DNA of 64,000 bases, from contig NZ_CP139348.1 of NCBI RefSeq assembly GCF_038561965.1, positions 1,860,001-1,924,000 of the forward strand. Reading direction: 5' to 3'. This document shows positions 1 through 7,979 of the stretch, one piece after another (the stretch's first letter is position 1; every line of letters starts with the position of its first letter). The DNA is from Stutzerimonas stutzeri (GTDB lineage: Bacteria > Pseudomonadota > Gammaproteobacteria > Pseudomonadales > Pseudomonadaceae). Made by a program: the position numbers and the translations under genes. The notes beneath the pieces were generated by a model, which did not search any database, was not told where the DNA came from, and saw only the letters and a list, made by a program, of their open reading frames with translations.

Positions 1-1
1 A

Positions 2-760
2 GGCATTTACCACACCATGGGGCAGACCGCCGAGCTGGTGGCGCGTCGCTACAACGTCACCCGTGAACAGCAGGACATCTATTCGTTACAGAGTCAGCAG
101 CGCACCGCACGTGCCCAGGCTGAGGGGCTGTTCAACGACGAAATCGTGCCGATGAATGTGCAGTACTTCACCGAAGACAAGAACACTGGCGAGCGCACCG
201 TGCACCAGGGCGTGGTTGAGGGCGACGATTGCAACCGTCCCGACACAACGCTGGAAAGCCTCGCTGGGCTCAAGCCGGTCTTCGCTGAAGATGGCTCCGT
301 CACGGCCGGCAACGCCTCGCAGCTGTCCGATGGCGCATCCATGACGCTGATCATGAGCCTGGACAAGGCTATTGAGCTTGGTCTCAAGCCGCGCGCGTTT
401 TTCCGCGGTTTCACCGTGGCTGGTTGTGAGCCGGAGGAAATGGGTATCGGACCGGTTTACGCAGTGCCTCGTTTGCTCAAGGCGAAAGGGCTGCAGATTG
501 CCGATATCGATCTGTGGGAGCTCAACGAAGCGTTCGCATCGCAGTGCTTGTATTGCCGCGACACGCTGGGCATCGATAACGACAAGTACAACGTTAATGG
601 CGGCTCGATTTCCATCGGTCACCCGTTCGGCATGACGGGTTCGCGCACCGCTGGCCACATCATCCGCGAACTGCAGCGGCGCAATCTGCGCTACGGCGTG
701 GTGACCATGTGCGTAGGTGGTGGTATGGGCGCCGCCGGGTTGTTTGAAGCTGTGCGCTAA
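2..760 (+). CDS. Acetyl-CoA acetyltransferase / thiolase, 5'-truncated by the window edge
   Basis: C-terminal part of a thiolase, the enzyme that condenses or cleaves acyl-CoA with CoA. The reading frame is open to the first bases, so the true start lies upstream and the visible 253 codons are roughly the last two thirds of a ~390-residue enzyme. Visible family motifs are NEAFA, the catalytic histidine in GHPFG (usually GHPIG) and the late catalytic cysteine in CVGGGMG. The nucleophilic cysteine near residue 90 of the family is outside the window. A strong terminator follows, so this is the last gene of its unit. It could serve beta-oxidation or short-chain ketoacyl-CoA metabolism; the sequence alone does not decide. 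Confidence 0.9.
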   Translation, partial: GIYHTMGQTAELVARRYNVTREQQDIYSLQSQQRTARAQAEGLFNDEIVPMNVQYFTEDKNTGERTVHQGVVEGDDCNRPDTTLESLAGLKPVFAEDGSVTAGNASQLSDGASMTLIMSLDKAIELGLKPRAFFRGFTVAGCEPEEMGIGPVYAVPRLLKAKGLQIADIDLWELNEAFASQCLYCRDTLGIDNDKYNVNGGSISIGHPFGMTGSRTAGHIIRELQRRNLRYGVVTMCVGGGMGAAGLFEAVR

Positions 761-789
761 CCCGGTCGATACCGTGTAGGAAACAAAGC

Positions 790-824
790 GGGCCTGCTAC
801 CCAACCGTAGCAGGCCCGTTTTCG
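790..824 (+). terminator. Rho-independent terminator after the thiolase gene
   Basis: Perfect 10-bp stem, GGGCCTGCTA (790-799) pairing with TAGCAGGCCC (808-817), followed by a T-rich stretch (GTTTTCGTTT). It lies 30 bases after the thiolase stop codon. Confidence 0.85.
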
Positions 825-916
825 TTTGGGCCTCAACACGCCGAACCGTACTGTCTTGCGGCTGGCATGAGCGAAGCTGCTAGACCGGTTTCGTGGCGCG
901 CATTGCGCTGACATAC

Positions 917-958
917 GAAAAAGCCGCAGAGCATCATGTGATGACTCTGCGGCTTTTT
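917..958. terminator. Bidirectional terminator at the 3' end of the EPS cluster
   Basis: An 11-bp stem, AAGCCGCAGAG (921-931) with CTCTGCGGCTT (945-955), is flanked by As on the left and Ts on the right, so it has a U-tract in both directions. On the minus strand it ends wza transcription. Confidence 0.85.
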
Positions 959-993
959 TGTTGCCCTGATCATTCGATCAGGTCATGTGTTGC

Positions 994-2094
994 TTAGCGG
1001 TTGATGTTGTATTCCGCTGCAGCACCGATACCGATGACGTTAGCCGACGGCAGCAGTTGGCTGATGAAGCGGTTCCAACGGGTGATGTTGGCCGGGCCAA
1101 CGAACACGACGTCCTGCGGCTGCAGCGGGAAGTGCTTGGCCAGGGCGAACGCGGTCGGCGACTTGGCGTTCAGCTGGAAGACCTTGGCCGGCTCGGTGGC
1201 CATGTTTTCCGCACCGCGGATCACGTACAGCGCTTCACCATCGGCGGTCTCCTGGCGAATGCCGCCAGCGGTGCCGACTGCGTCCATCAGGTTCATGCTG
1301 GTGGCCTTGAAGGACAGTGCCTGCGGCAGGTTCACTTCGCCCAGAACGTAGATCTTGCGCTGGTCGTTGTACGGCAGGTGCAACTGGTCGCCATCTTTCA
1401 GGTAGACCTGATGCAGCCACGAATCCGGACGGTTGAGCGAGTCGACGTCAAGCATGTATTCACGACCGTCACGCTTGAGCGTCAAGCCAGTGAGGTCTGC
1501 GGTATCGGTATCCACGCCCGCCTGGCCGATGGCCTGGGTGATAGTCATCGGTGCGGTGGTGACCGGTACTTCGCCGGCGGTGTTGAATGCACCGGAGACG
1601 ATGATGCGTTGGCTGCCGAAGCGCAGGATGGAAACGTCTACCTGGGGGCTGTCGATGTAGTTGGTCAGGCGACGGGCAATCAGAGCGCGAAGCTCTTCGA
1701 TGGTCTTGCCGGCGGCATCGACGTTACCGATGTACGGGTAGAAGAGGGAGCCATCAGGGCGCACCAGGCGACCGTTGGCATCCAGCTGCTGCTGCGGGCC
1801 GGACGGCGCGGTCAATTCCGGGTGGTCCCAGACGGTGATGTAGAGCAGATCGTTCGCGCCGATGCGGTAGGAGCTGGGCTTGTAGCTCAGCAGTTCCTGC
1901 TTGCTCGATGTGCCCATGTCCGAGGCCAGGTCGCCCTTGAGCATCTCAGGGGTGATGCGGATCAGCTGGACCGAGCCGTGTTCGGCTTCAGCGCCATCCT
2001 TGAACTCATCGGGATCGAGGTATTGGCCGGGGGCAAAAGCGCAACCCTGCAGTGCCAGGGCGGAAGTAAAAGCAAGAGCGATAAATGGTTTCAT
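994..2094 (-). CDS. wza: Outer-membrane polysaccharide export lipoprotein (Wza type)
   Basis: Outer-membrane channel for exopolysaccharide export, working with the Wzc tyrosine kinase encoded at the other end of the cluster. The 366-residue product has a signal peptide ending in a lipobox (LQGC), then the polysaccharide export domain and two SLBB-like segments (VSGAFNTAGEVPV and VLGEVNLPQAL). The start MKPF at 2094 is preferred because AAGGA lies 11 bases upstream; the ATG four codons earlier (2106) sits directly on that ribosome-binding sequence. It is last in the cluster and separated from it by about 440 bases, so it may have its own promoter. Length is typical of the family. Confidence 0.9.
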   Translation of the reverse strand: MKPFIALAFTSALALQGCAFAPGQYLDPDEFKDGAEAEHGSVQLIRITPEMLKGDLASDMGTSSKQELLSYKPSSYRIGANDLLYITVWDHPELTAPSGPQQQLDANGRLVRPDGSLFYPYIGNVDAAGKTIEELRALIARRLTNYIDSPQVDVSILRFGSQRIIVSGAFNTAGEVPVTTAPMTITQAIGQAGVDTDTADLTGLTLKRDGREYMLDVDSLNRPDSWLHQVYLKDGDQLHLPYNDQRKIYVLGEVNLPQALSFKATSMNLMDAVGTAGGIRQETADGEALYVIRGAENMATEPAKVFQLNAKSPTAFALAKHFPLQPQDVVFVGPANITRWNRFISQLLPSANVIGIGAAAEYNINR

Positions 2095-2102
2095 GGGGTT
2101 GT

Positions 2103-2276
2103 TCATCCTTGACGGAGTGGTTGTTGTTCAAAGAGTGAGACGGCTTGATTCACTTTTTTGCCTGAGGCATTTGATTTGTGTTTTCGCCTTTCCAAGAGGA
2201 CCGGAGTCATCACTCCACACTCCTCAGCGACCAAATTGGATCGGTAGCCAAAGTTTTCTCCTTCCTGATTGTTCAT
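2103..2276 (-). CDS. Possible 57-residue leader ORF overlapping the wza start
   Basis: An ATG-started frame of 58 codons ends in TGA within ATGA, overlapping the upstream ATG of wza by four bases. No good ribosome-binding site precedes its ATG (GGAG abuts it); AGGAAGGAG lies inside the frame. The product (begins MNNQEGENFGYRSN) resembles nothing I recognise. It may be chance, or a translated leader controlling wza. Confidence 0.25.
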   Translation of the reverse strand: MNNQEGENFGYRSNLVAEECGVMTPVLLERRKHKSNASGKKVNQAVSLFEQQPLRQG

Positions 2277-2536
2277 CTCCAGCGGCTTTTATATTCAGCT
2301 TCGCGGAAGCGTTTTTCTTCCCTCCTGGTTGTAAGCAGCAACCCCTGACTTGGCAGGTTTAATTCTTACTTGTTTATGCGCGGCTGCTGCATTACGACCG
2401 GGGCGAGACGGCGCATGTATCTAGATAGATGTTGAATTGCCATCCTGTCACATTCACACAGAAGGGATAGACCGTCCTGATCTGGCTGGGTTCACCGCGG
2501 TTTCTCGCAATTTCAGCCAATTTTTCGATCAATGTC
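2107..2536. other. 440-base gap between the GT26 gene and wza
   Basis: No convincing protein gene apart from the possible leader ORF at 2103-2276. It contains a palindrome TATCTAGATA at 2418-2427 and a small hairpin GCTTC-GCG-GAAGC (2298-2310) followed by GTTTTT, oriented as a plus-strand terminator although the flanking genes run on the minus strand. The base composition is visibly more AT-rich than its neighbours, as expected of a promoter region for wza, but I cannot assign -35 and -10 boxes. Confidence 0.5.
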
Positions 2537-3304
2537 TCAGCTGTCCTGTTTTGCCGGCCGGGCTTTCTGCGCGCGGTAGTTTTTTTCCCGCATAAAGGCC
2601 GGAACTATGAATAGCGCGTCATGGGCATAGCGCTTCACCAGCCTTTTAGGCTCGGAACACATGCGATGCAGCCACTCTAGTTTGCAGTTCTGCATCCACA
2701 CCGGCGCACGTTTGATACTGCCGGTGGCGAAAGAGATGGACGCGCCAATGCAGAAGCCCATCCCGTTTCGTTCGTGACTTTCGATAGAACTGGCCAATAT
2801 CTCTTGGCGTGGCGCGCCAACTGCGTAGAGCACTAGTTCGGACGGGTTATCTCGAACGAACTGCAACGCCTGCTGAACTTCGTCCGGACGATTGATAAAG
2901 CCCATCGGAGGGTTGTGGTGATAGAGCGTAATGCCGGGATAGAGCGCTTGCAGTTTGATGCACTCCTGCTCGGTTGCCCCGATCAGGACGATGCGCAGAC
3001 GCTCACGATCGGCCCACTGCAGCAGGTCGACAGTAAGGTCGCTTCCCGGAATCACTTCCTCGACTTGCACGCCCAGGCGCTGTAGCAGCGGTTGCAGAAT
3101 TCGGCTATCGCATAGGCGCAGGCGTGCCTTGGCATAGGCTTCACGTAGCGCAGGGTTTTCCTGCAGCTGCGCGAGGTGATCGACGTTGGGTGTCACCACG
3201 AACGAGTAGGGCTGCTTGACCCCCTCACGAATGCAGTTCAGCAACGTCGCTTTGCTGCCGGTGAAGAAATCCACACCGAACGCGTGGTTAGTCTCGTTAG
3301 ACAC
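2537..3304 (-). CDS. WecG/TagA/CpsF-family glycosyltransferase (GT26)
   Basis: Transfers a sugar, typically a ManNAc or hexuronic-acid type residue, onto a polyprenyl-linked EPS intermediate at the cytoplasmic face of the inner membrane. Family signatures are TPNVDHLAQL near residue 39, the LCDSR stretch near 67 and VGAPRQE near 165 (family GxPKQE/GAPRQE). The 255-residue length is normal. The start is a GTG at 3304 overlapping the end of the preceding GT2 gene by eight bases, with GGAG nine bases upstream, which suggests translational coupling. The donor and acceptor sugars cannot be read from the sequence. Confidence 0.88.
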   Translation of the reverse strand: MSNETNHAFGVDFFTGSKATLLNCIREGVKQPYSFVVTPNVDHLAQLQENPALREAYAKARLRLCDSRILQPLLQRLGVQVEEVIPGSDLTVDLLQWADRERLRIVLIGATEQECIKLQALYPGITLYHHNPPMGFINRPDEVQQALQFVRDNPSELVLYAVGAPRQEILASSIESHERNGMGFCIGASISFATGSIKRAPVWMQNCKLEWLHRMCSEPKRLVKRYAHDALFIVPAFMREKNYRAQKARPAKQDS

Positions 3305-4172
3305 TCATCGTTACTCCTTTGAAAGCGCCCTTGATGCCGGACCAGGCGAGGCTGGGGTGGTTGAACTCCTTGATGACGGTGATCGCCGACAGGAAACAGG
3401 CCGAAGCGAACGCGAAGCCCTGGCCATAGAAACGCTTGTTGAAGCGGGTCGCCGCGCGGTTGCGGTAGTAGTGGTAGAAGGCCGAGCGACCGCCCGAGCT
3501 GAGCGAGCCGTAGTGGAAAAGGCGGCTGTTAGGCACGACACGGATCGAGATGCCTTTCTTCTTCGCCTGGAACTGCCAATCGACTTCCTCGGAGTACATG
3601 AAGTACGCCTCGTCCATCAGACCGACGCGCTCGACCAGCTTGGCCGAAAACGCCAGGCTGCAACCCATCAGGTAATCCGGCTGCTCGCTGTTTTGCGCCA
3701 TGGCTTCGAGCGTCTGGTCCTTGCCCAGCAGCTTGGCCTTGCCCAGCAGCGGGTAGAGCTTGCCGCCGCCGTAGCATTCCAACCGTCCGGTGTCGGCGCT
3801 GAGAATGACCGAGCCGACGAACTGGCGGTCGTTCTCGTTCAACGCTTCAAGCAGCGGCGTGAAGGCATCGCTGTCGACATAGGTGTCGTTGTTGACAATC
3901 CAGAAGTTGGATACCGGCAGGTTGTCCAATGCCCAACGCAGCCCATAGTTGTTGCCGCCTGCGTAACCATTGTTCTGCGGATTCGCTAGCAGGGTTACGT
4001 TGTGGCGTGGCTGAGTTTCCAGCCACTGGTTGAACGCCACCATGGAGCCGTCCTGGGAGTCATTGTCTATGACCACCACGTGGTTGATAGCCGGGCAATG
4101 AGCGAGCAGGCTCTCAACGCAACTGATGGTTTCAGTAGCTGCCTTGTAGTTGAGGATAAGCGCGACGTTCAT
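3297..4172 (-). CDS. Family 2 glycosyltransferase
   Basis: GT-A fold transferase of the rhamnosyltransferase (WbbL-like) group, adding one sugar to the lipid-linked EPS repeat. It shows the nucleotide-sugar binding segment DNDSQDGS, the metal-binding NNDTYVDS and a downstream EEVDWQ motif. Start MNVALILNYK at 4172 is chosen because the family begins there, giving 291 residues; it overlaps the end of the upstream membrane-protein gene by 41 bases, and its 3' end overlaps the GT26 gene. Donor specificity is unknown. Confidence 0.88.
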   Translation of the reverse strand: MNVALILNYKAATETISCVESLLAHCPAINHVVVIDNDSQDGSMVAFNQWLETQPRHNVTLLANPQNNGYAGGNNYGLRWALDNLPVSNFWIVNNDTYVDSDAFTPLLEALNENDRQFVGSVILSADTGRLECYGGGKLYPLLGKAKLLGKDQTLEAMAQNSEQPDYLMGCSLAFSAKLVERVGLMDEAYFMYSEEVDWQFQAKKKGISIRVVPNSRLFHYGSLSSGGRSAFYHYYRNRAATRFNKRFYGQGFAFASACFLSAITVIKEFNHPSLAWSGIKGAFKGVTMSV

Positions 4173-5385
4173 GGATGATTTCCTGGCTGCGAAGGTGACG
4201 GGCCTTGAGGGCGTGGATAACGAACAGCATTGCGAGGATCGGCTGGCCGTACTCGAAAAAGCCGTTGAGTGGCCAAATGACGAAGAAAGCAAGAATGGTT
4301 GCGTAGATGAAGGTCATGTCAGTGGCGATGTTCTTGGCGATGCGGTGATAAACGAACAGCGTCACCGGAACGACCAGGAACGTAAGGAACCCGAAGCGGA
4401 ACAGCGTTCCGATGATTCCGACGTCGGACAGGAAGAAGTGTTCGCCGAAATACGGAATGAAACCGTCCTGCCACATCAACGAGAGCGATCCGCTGGGTAG
4501 CCAGTTGACTTGATCGAGATGGGCAAAAATGACCGCAATGGTGTTGGAACGGGCGCCGTCTTCAACACCTTCCAGCGTGCTGTCATAGAACTCGGTGTTC
4601 AGGCCGAGTACCTCCAGCAGGCTTGGGTAGAAATAGAATGGCGATAGCAGGATGGATAACGAGGCTGCCCAGATGACGGCCTTAGCGCGCAGACAGAACA
4701 GGGTAAACGCCAAGCACAGCACGATCAGCTGGCGGGTCTGGGTAGCGAACACCAGCGTCAGCAGAAGCAGGGCGGCAATCACCAGATAGAGCGTCTTACT
4801 ACGAGCGGCCCCATTGATTGGCGACGTGCCCTTCGACCAGATCTGGATGCAGTAGAAGTAGCCTAGGCAAATCAAGTAGGGGCCGATGGATGAACGGTCG
4901 GGACGGTCATCCGAGCGCACCTCCGGTCGCATATCGGGAATTACGCCGAACTTGAAACACCAGGAAAAGAATGCGGCAATCAGGGCTGCGTACAGCAAAG
5001 CGCGCTCGAACTTCAATGTGCTGACCCGCTTACCGAGGAACAGTAGCGGTGCGAAGCCGAGGCAGAACAGCACACGGCGTTCTTCGATGAGCCCGAAGAC
5101 GATTGGCTGGCCGTAGGTGTAGTACGCAAAAATTGCGGGCAGCACGAGGAACACCACGGCGGTGTACAGGCAGTAGTACATGAGGATGCGGAACTCGCGC
5201 GGGGCATTCTCGGCCGAGGCGAGTAGCAACAGAATGGTGAAGATGATACTGACGGCCAAGTACAGTTCGTTCAGGCCTTTGATCCCGTAAGGGTTGTGCG
5301 GGCTGTCACCGAATACGGAAAAATGCAGCACGATCGCCAGGATCAGCAGCGGAAAAAAGAAGAAGCGTGAACTGAAATTCGTCAT
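4132..5385 (-). CDS. O-antigen ligase/polymerase-like membrane protein (candidate Wzy)
   Basis: A 417-residue polytopic membrane protein with about ten or more hydrophobic segments and a larger hydrophilic loop in the second half (GLNTEFYDSTLEGVEDGARS region), the layout of Wzy polymerases and WaaL-type ligases. It is the only candidate polymerase in the cluster, so polymerisation of the EPS repeat in the periplasm is the likely role. ATG at 5385 is used; a TTG directly before it is also possible. Primary sequence in this family is poorly conserved, so the call rests on topology and context. Confidence 0.75.
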   Translation of the reverse strand: MTNFSSRFFFFPLLILAIVLHFSVFGDSPHNPYGIKGLNELYLAVSIIFTILLLLASAENAPREFRILMYYCLYTAVVFLVLPAIFAYYTYGQPIVFGLIEERRVLFCLGFAPLLFLGKRVSTLKFERALLYAALIAAFFSWCFKFGVIPDMRPEVRSDDRPDRSSIGPYLICLGYFYCIQIWSKGTSPINGAARSKTLYLVIAALLLLTLVFATQTRQLIVLCLAFTLFCLRAKAVIWAASLSILLSPFYFYPSLLEVLGLNTEFYDSTLEGVEDGARSNTIAVIFAHLDQVNWLPSGSLSLMWQDGFIPYFGEHFFLSDVGIIGTLFRFGFLTFLVVPVTLFVYHRIAKNIATDMTFIYATILAFFVIWPLNGFFEYGQPILAMLFVIHALKARHLRSQEIIHERRAYPQLQGSY

Positions 5386-5429
5386 CAACCTGAGTCCTTA
5401 GGTATTGGTTCCTTGGGCGCCACAGCCGT

Positions 5430-6680
5430 TCAAGCTGATTCCAGCGCCCGCTTCTTGATCTTCTTGCGCCGTACCAGCAGGCCGGTGAACGCTTTGAAGC
5501 TCTGATAGAACCCGATCTCCTTGATCCCTTTGCCAAGCTCGAAGCCTTTGTACGAAGGGGTTTTAAGCAGCAGCAACTTCATCGCCCACAACCGCGGCAG
5601 GATCGTCGTGCGGCGGTAGTACTGGAACGGCTGTATGGCAAAGATGCTGTTCGTATCGAAAGCTTCCGCTTTGACAACGCCATCTGCCTCCGCGTTGCGA
5701 AAAAGTTCGCGGCCTTTTGCAGTGCGTACCAGAATCAGCGAATTGCCCTCGCGCTCCTCGAAGGAGGGGTAGCCTTTTTCGTCGCCTTCCCAGCCATCGG
5801 CGCAGACGATATCGGCAAATTCGCCGATGCCGTCCGGGCAGATCTTGCAGCGCGTCTGCAGGTGGCGGTTGAGCACTTTTCCCCACGAGTCGTTGTAGGT
5901 CATGGTTCGCTCGTCACCATTAGCGAGGGTCGCCTTGGTCAGCCCTGGCCAGCCGTCACCGCGGTAGCGGAAGGAGGTGACCTCGCTGCGTTTGGCCTCC
6001 AATTTTTCCAGCACCTGCTCGGTGCCCTGCAGGCTCGGCGTGCCGGCGCACATGAAAGAGACGATGTAGGGGATGTTTTCCTTCAGCCGTGGGTTGTGCT
6101 GCTGCATCTGGCGCACTGCCGCGACGTCGCACGGCTTGCCGATGAACAGGTACTTTTCCGTGGACATGGCCACCCACTTCAAGGCTTCGCCCGGGCTGGC
6201 TGGCGCATAGCGCGAGCCAGAGGAGGCGATGACGTTCTGCCGTGAACGGCTGATGGTCGCGACGTTCTCCAGCGGATCGGTCGGCGAGGCCTGAATCTGG
6301 ATTACGCCATCGACCAGCTTGTTCTCCAGGCAGTACTGCGCTAACGCCGAGATCACGCCGCCGGACGAGCCGGCCTGGCGAATTTCATTGTCGGTCGCAT
6401 AGCCCTTCATGGTGTCGAGGATTTCGCCCCAGATGGGGTGATAGTTTTCCGACTTGTACGGACGAATATCCAGATTCAGCGCCGGGCAGGACTTGGCGAA
6501 GGCGGCACTGGTCTGTTCGTTGGCCACCGGCTTGTTCTGGTACTGGCTGTTGAGCACCGGGCGGTGATAGCCATCGCCGGTCAGACGAATCTTGATGGCG
6601 TCGTCATCGGCTACCGAGCTGCACATTCCGCAGCCGCTGCAGAGGTCGTTGTTCAGCACGCGATTCAATGAAGCTTTCAT
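5430..6680 (-). CDS. Coenzyme F420 hydrogenase/dehydrogenase beta-subunit family Fe-S protein in the EPS locus
   Basis: A 416-residue protein with an N-terminal ferredoxin-like cysteine cluster (LCSGCGMC near residue 14), a central FrhB-type domain and a second cysteine group (RCKICPDG near 280) followed by ADIVCADGW. The family transfers electrons through flavin and Fe-S centres; members often occur in polysaccharide clusters of bacteria that lack F420, where their role is unresolved. Start MKASLNR at 6680 follows AAGGCAGG and precedes the first cysteine cluster closely, as in relatives. Its place between the flippase and polymerase genes suggests repeat-unit modification, perhaps a redox step, but that is inference. 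Confidence 0.82.
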   Translation of the reverse strand: MKASLNRVLNNDLCSGCGMCSSVADDDAIKIRLTGDGYHRPVLNSQYQNKPVANEQTSAAFAKSCPALNLDIRPYKSENYHPIWGEILDTMKGYATDNEIRQAGSSGGVISALAQYCLENKLVDGVIQIQASPTDPLENVATISRSRQNVIASSGSRYAPASPGEALKWVAMSTEKYLFIGKPCDVAAVRQMQQHNPRLKENIPYIVSFMCAGTPSLQGTEQVLEKLEAKRSEVTSFRYRGDGWPGLTKATLANGDERTMTYNDSWGKVLNRHLQTRCKICPDGIGEFADIVCADGWEGDEKGYPSFEEREGNSLILVRTAKGRELFRNAEADGVVKAEAFDTNSIFAIQPFQYYRRTTILPRLWAMKLLLLKTPSYKGFELGKGIKEIGFYQSFKAFTGLLVRRKKIKKRALESA

Positions 6681-6744
6681 ACCTGCCTTCCCTTGAGCGG
6701 CCAATCGAGCGCGACGCACGACTGGCAGTATTTAATGAGCGCGG

Positions 6745-7977
6745 TCATGCGGGCTGGCGCCGCTTGCGATAGATGTTGAGCACCGCATAACCGTAAATAA
6801 GCGTCAGGACGACCATGCCCAGAGTGGACACCCAGGGGGCCGCCTGTATCCCGTGCGAGGGGATAAAAAACCAGTAACAAGCCACCGTGATCACGCCCGA
6901 GGCGATGATGCCGAAGGTGCGCAGAAAGCCTGTGCCCATGGCCAGCAGCTGCACGCCAAGGCCGGCAGCGATGAAGCGCGCCGCGGTAAAGCAGGCGAAG
7001 GCCAGCCAGAGCGTATTGAGTTCCGCGTACTCGGCGCCGAGGAAGTAGTCGGTGAACAGTGGGCCGATGAAGAAGAATGCGAGGGCGAAGATCAGACCCA
7101 TGCCGGTGTACTCGCCGAGGATGCGCGCGCCATAGCGAACCAGGCCGGCTGTCTTGTTGTGCAGCTGATAGGCGAAACGCGGGATATGCACGCTGGCCAG
7201 CAGCACGCTGAATGGCACCGCACCCTGAATCAGCCGTGAGCCGGCAAAGTAGATGCCTGCCGCTTCGCGGCCGGCGAGGTGGTTGACCAGAATGACGTCG
7301 AGCTGGGCGAAGATGTTGGTGGCGCCACTGTCGATGGCAAAGCTGGTAGAGGATTTGAATCGCTCCGCCAGCACCTGCCAGGAACTCCGCAGGATGCCGC
7401 CCAACGCGAGAATCTTCGACAGCGCACGGAGGGCGAAGGTGGCGTAGATCAGTCGCGATACGAGGAATGCCACGCCAATGGCCAGCACGTCGTTGTGCAG
7501 CAGGATCGCGGCGCCGATGAGCACGAAATGAACCAATGCGGTTGCCGCCACAATCTTCGTTTCGCGGTGGAACTGACCGATGCTGCGAAACACCGTCAAC
7601 CCCAGATCGCCATAGGACGAAGCCAGCGTGCCGAGCAGGAACAGCACCGCGGCGAAGCGCTCGGTCGTGTGCAGATCGAGGACGAACAGAATGATCGGCA
7701 GCAGCACAACGCAGGCCGGCAACACCAATACTGACTTCGCCGCCAGGCTGGCGGACATGATCTCGCCAGCGCGATGGCGTTCGGCACCTATATCGCGCAA
7801 GGCGCGCATGCCGAAGCCGTAGTCGGTCACCAGGGCGACGATGGTCGACCAGGTAATCACGATCGAAATGAAGCCGAAGTCGCTCGGCCCCAGCGTTCGC
7901 GCGAGGATCAGCAAGGTGCCGAGCTGCACGGCGGTGCGAGCCGCCGTGGTGACCCCCATCAAGGCATGATCGCGCAT
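6745..7977 (-). CDS. Polysaccharide flippase (Wzx/MATE-like)
   Basis: A 410-residue inner-membrane protein with about 12 hydrophobic segments, of the polysaccharide biosynthesis / MOP exporter superfamily (N-terminal RTLGPSDFGFISIV is typical). It should flip the undecaprenyl-linked repeat across the inner membrane for the Wzy-type polymerase. The start lies two bases after the stop of the pyruvyl transferase gene, so the two are probably co-translated. Confidence 0.87.
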   Translation of the reverse strand: MRDHALMGVTTAARTAVQLGTLLILARTLGPSDFGFISIVITWSTIVALVTDYGFGMRALRDIGAERHRAGEIMSASLAAKSVLVLPACVVLLPIILFVLDLHTTERFAAVLFLLGTLASSYGDLGLTVFRSIGQFHRETKIVAATALVHFVLIGAAILLHNDVLAIGVAFLVSRLIYATFALRALSKILALGGILRSSWQVLAERFKSSTSFAIDSGATNIFAQLDVILVNHLAGREAAGIYFAGSRLIQGAVPFSVLLASVHIPRFAYQLHNKTAGLVRYGARILGEYTGMGLIFALAFFFIGPLFTDYFLGAEYAELNTLWLAFACFTAARFIAAGLGVQLLAMGTGFLRTFGIIASGVITVACYWFFIPSHGIQAAPWVSTLGMVVLTLIYGYAVLNIYRKRRQPA

Positions 7978-7979
7978 GG

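Noticed and set aside
985..2112. 375-codon plus-strand frame opposite wza
   Set aside because: Shadow of wza; low-complexity composition and no family features.
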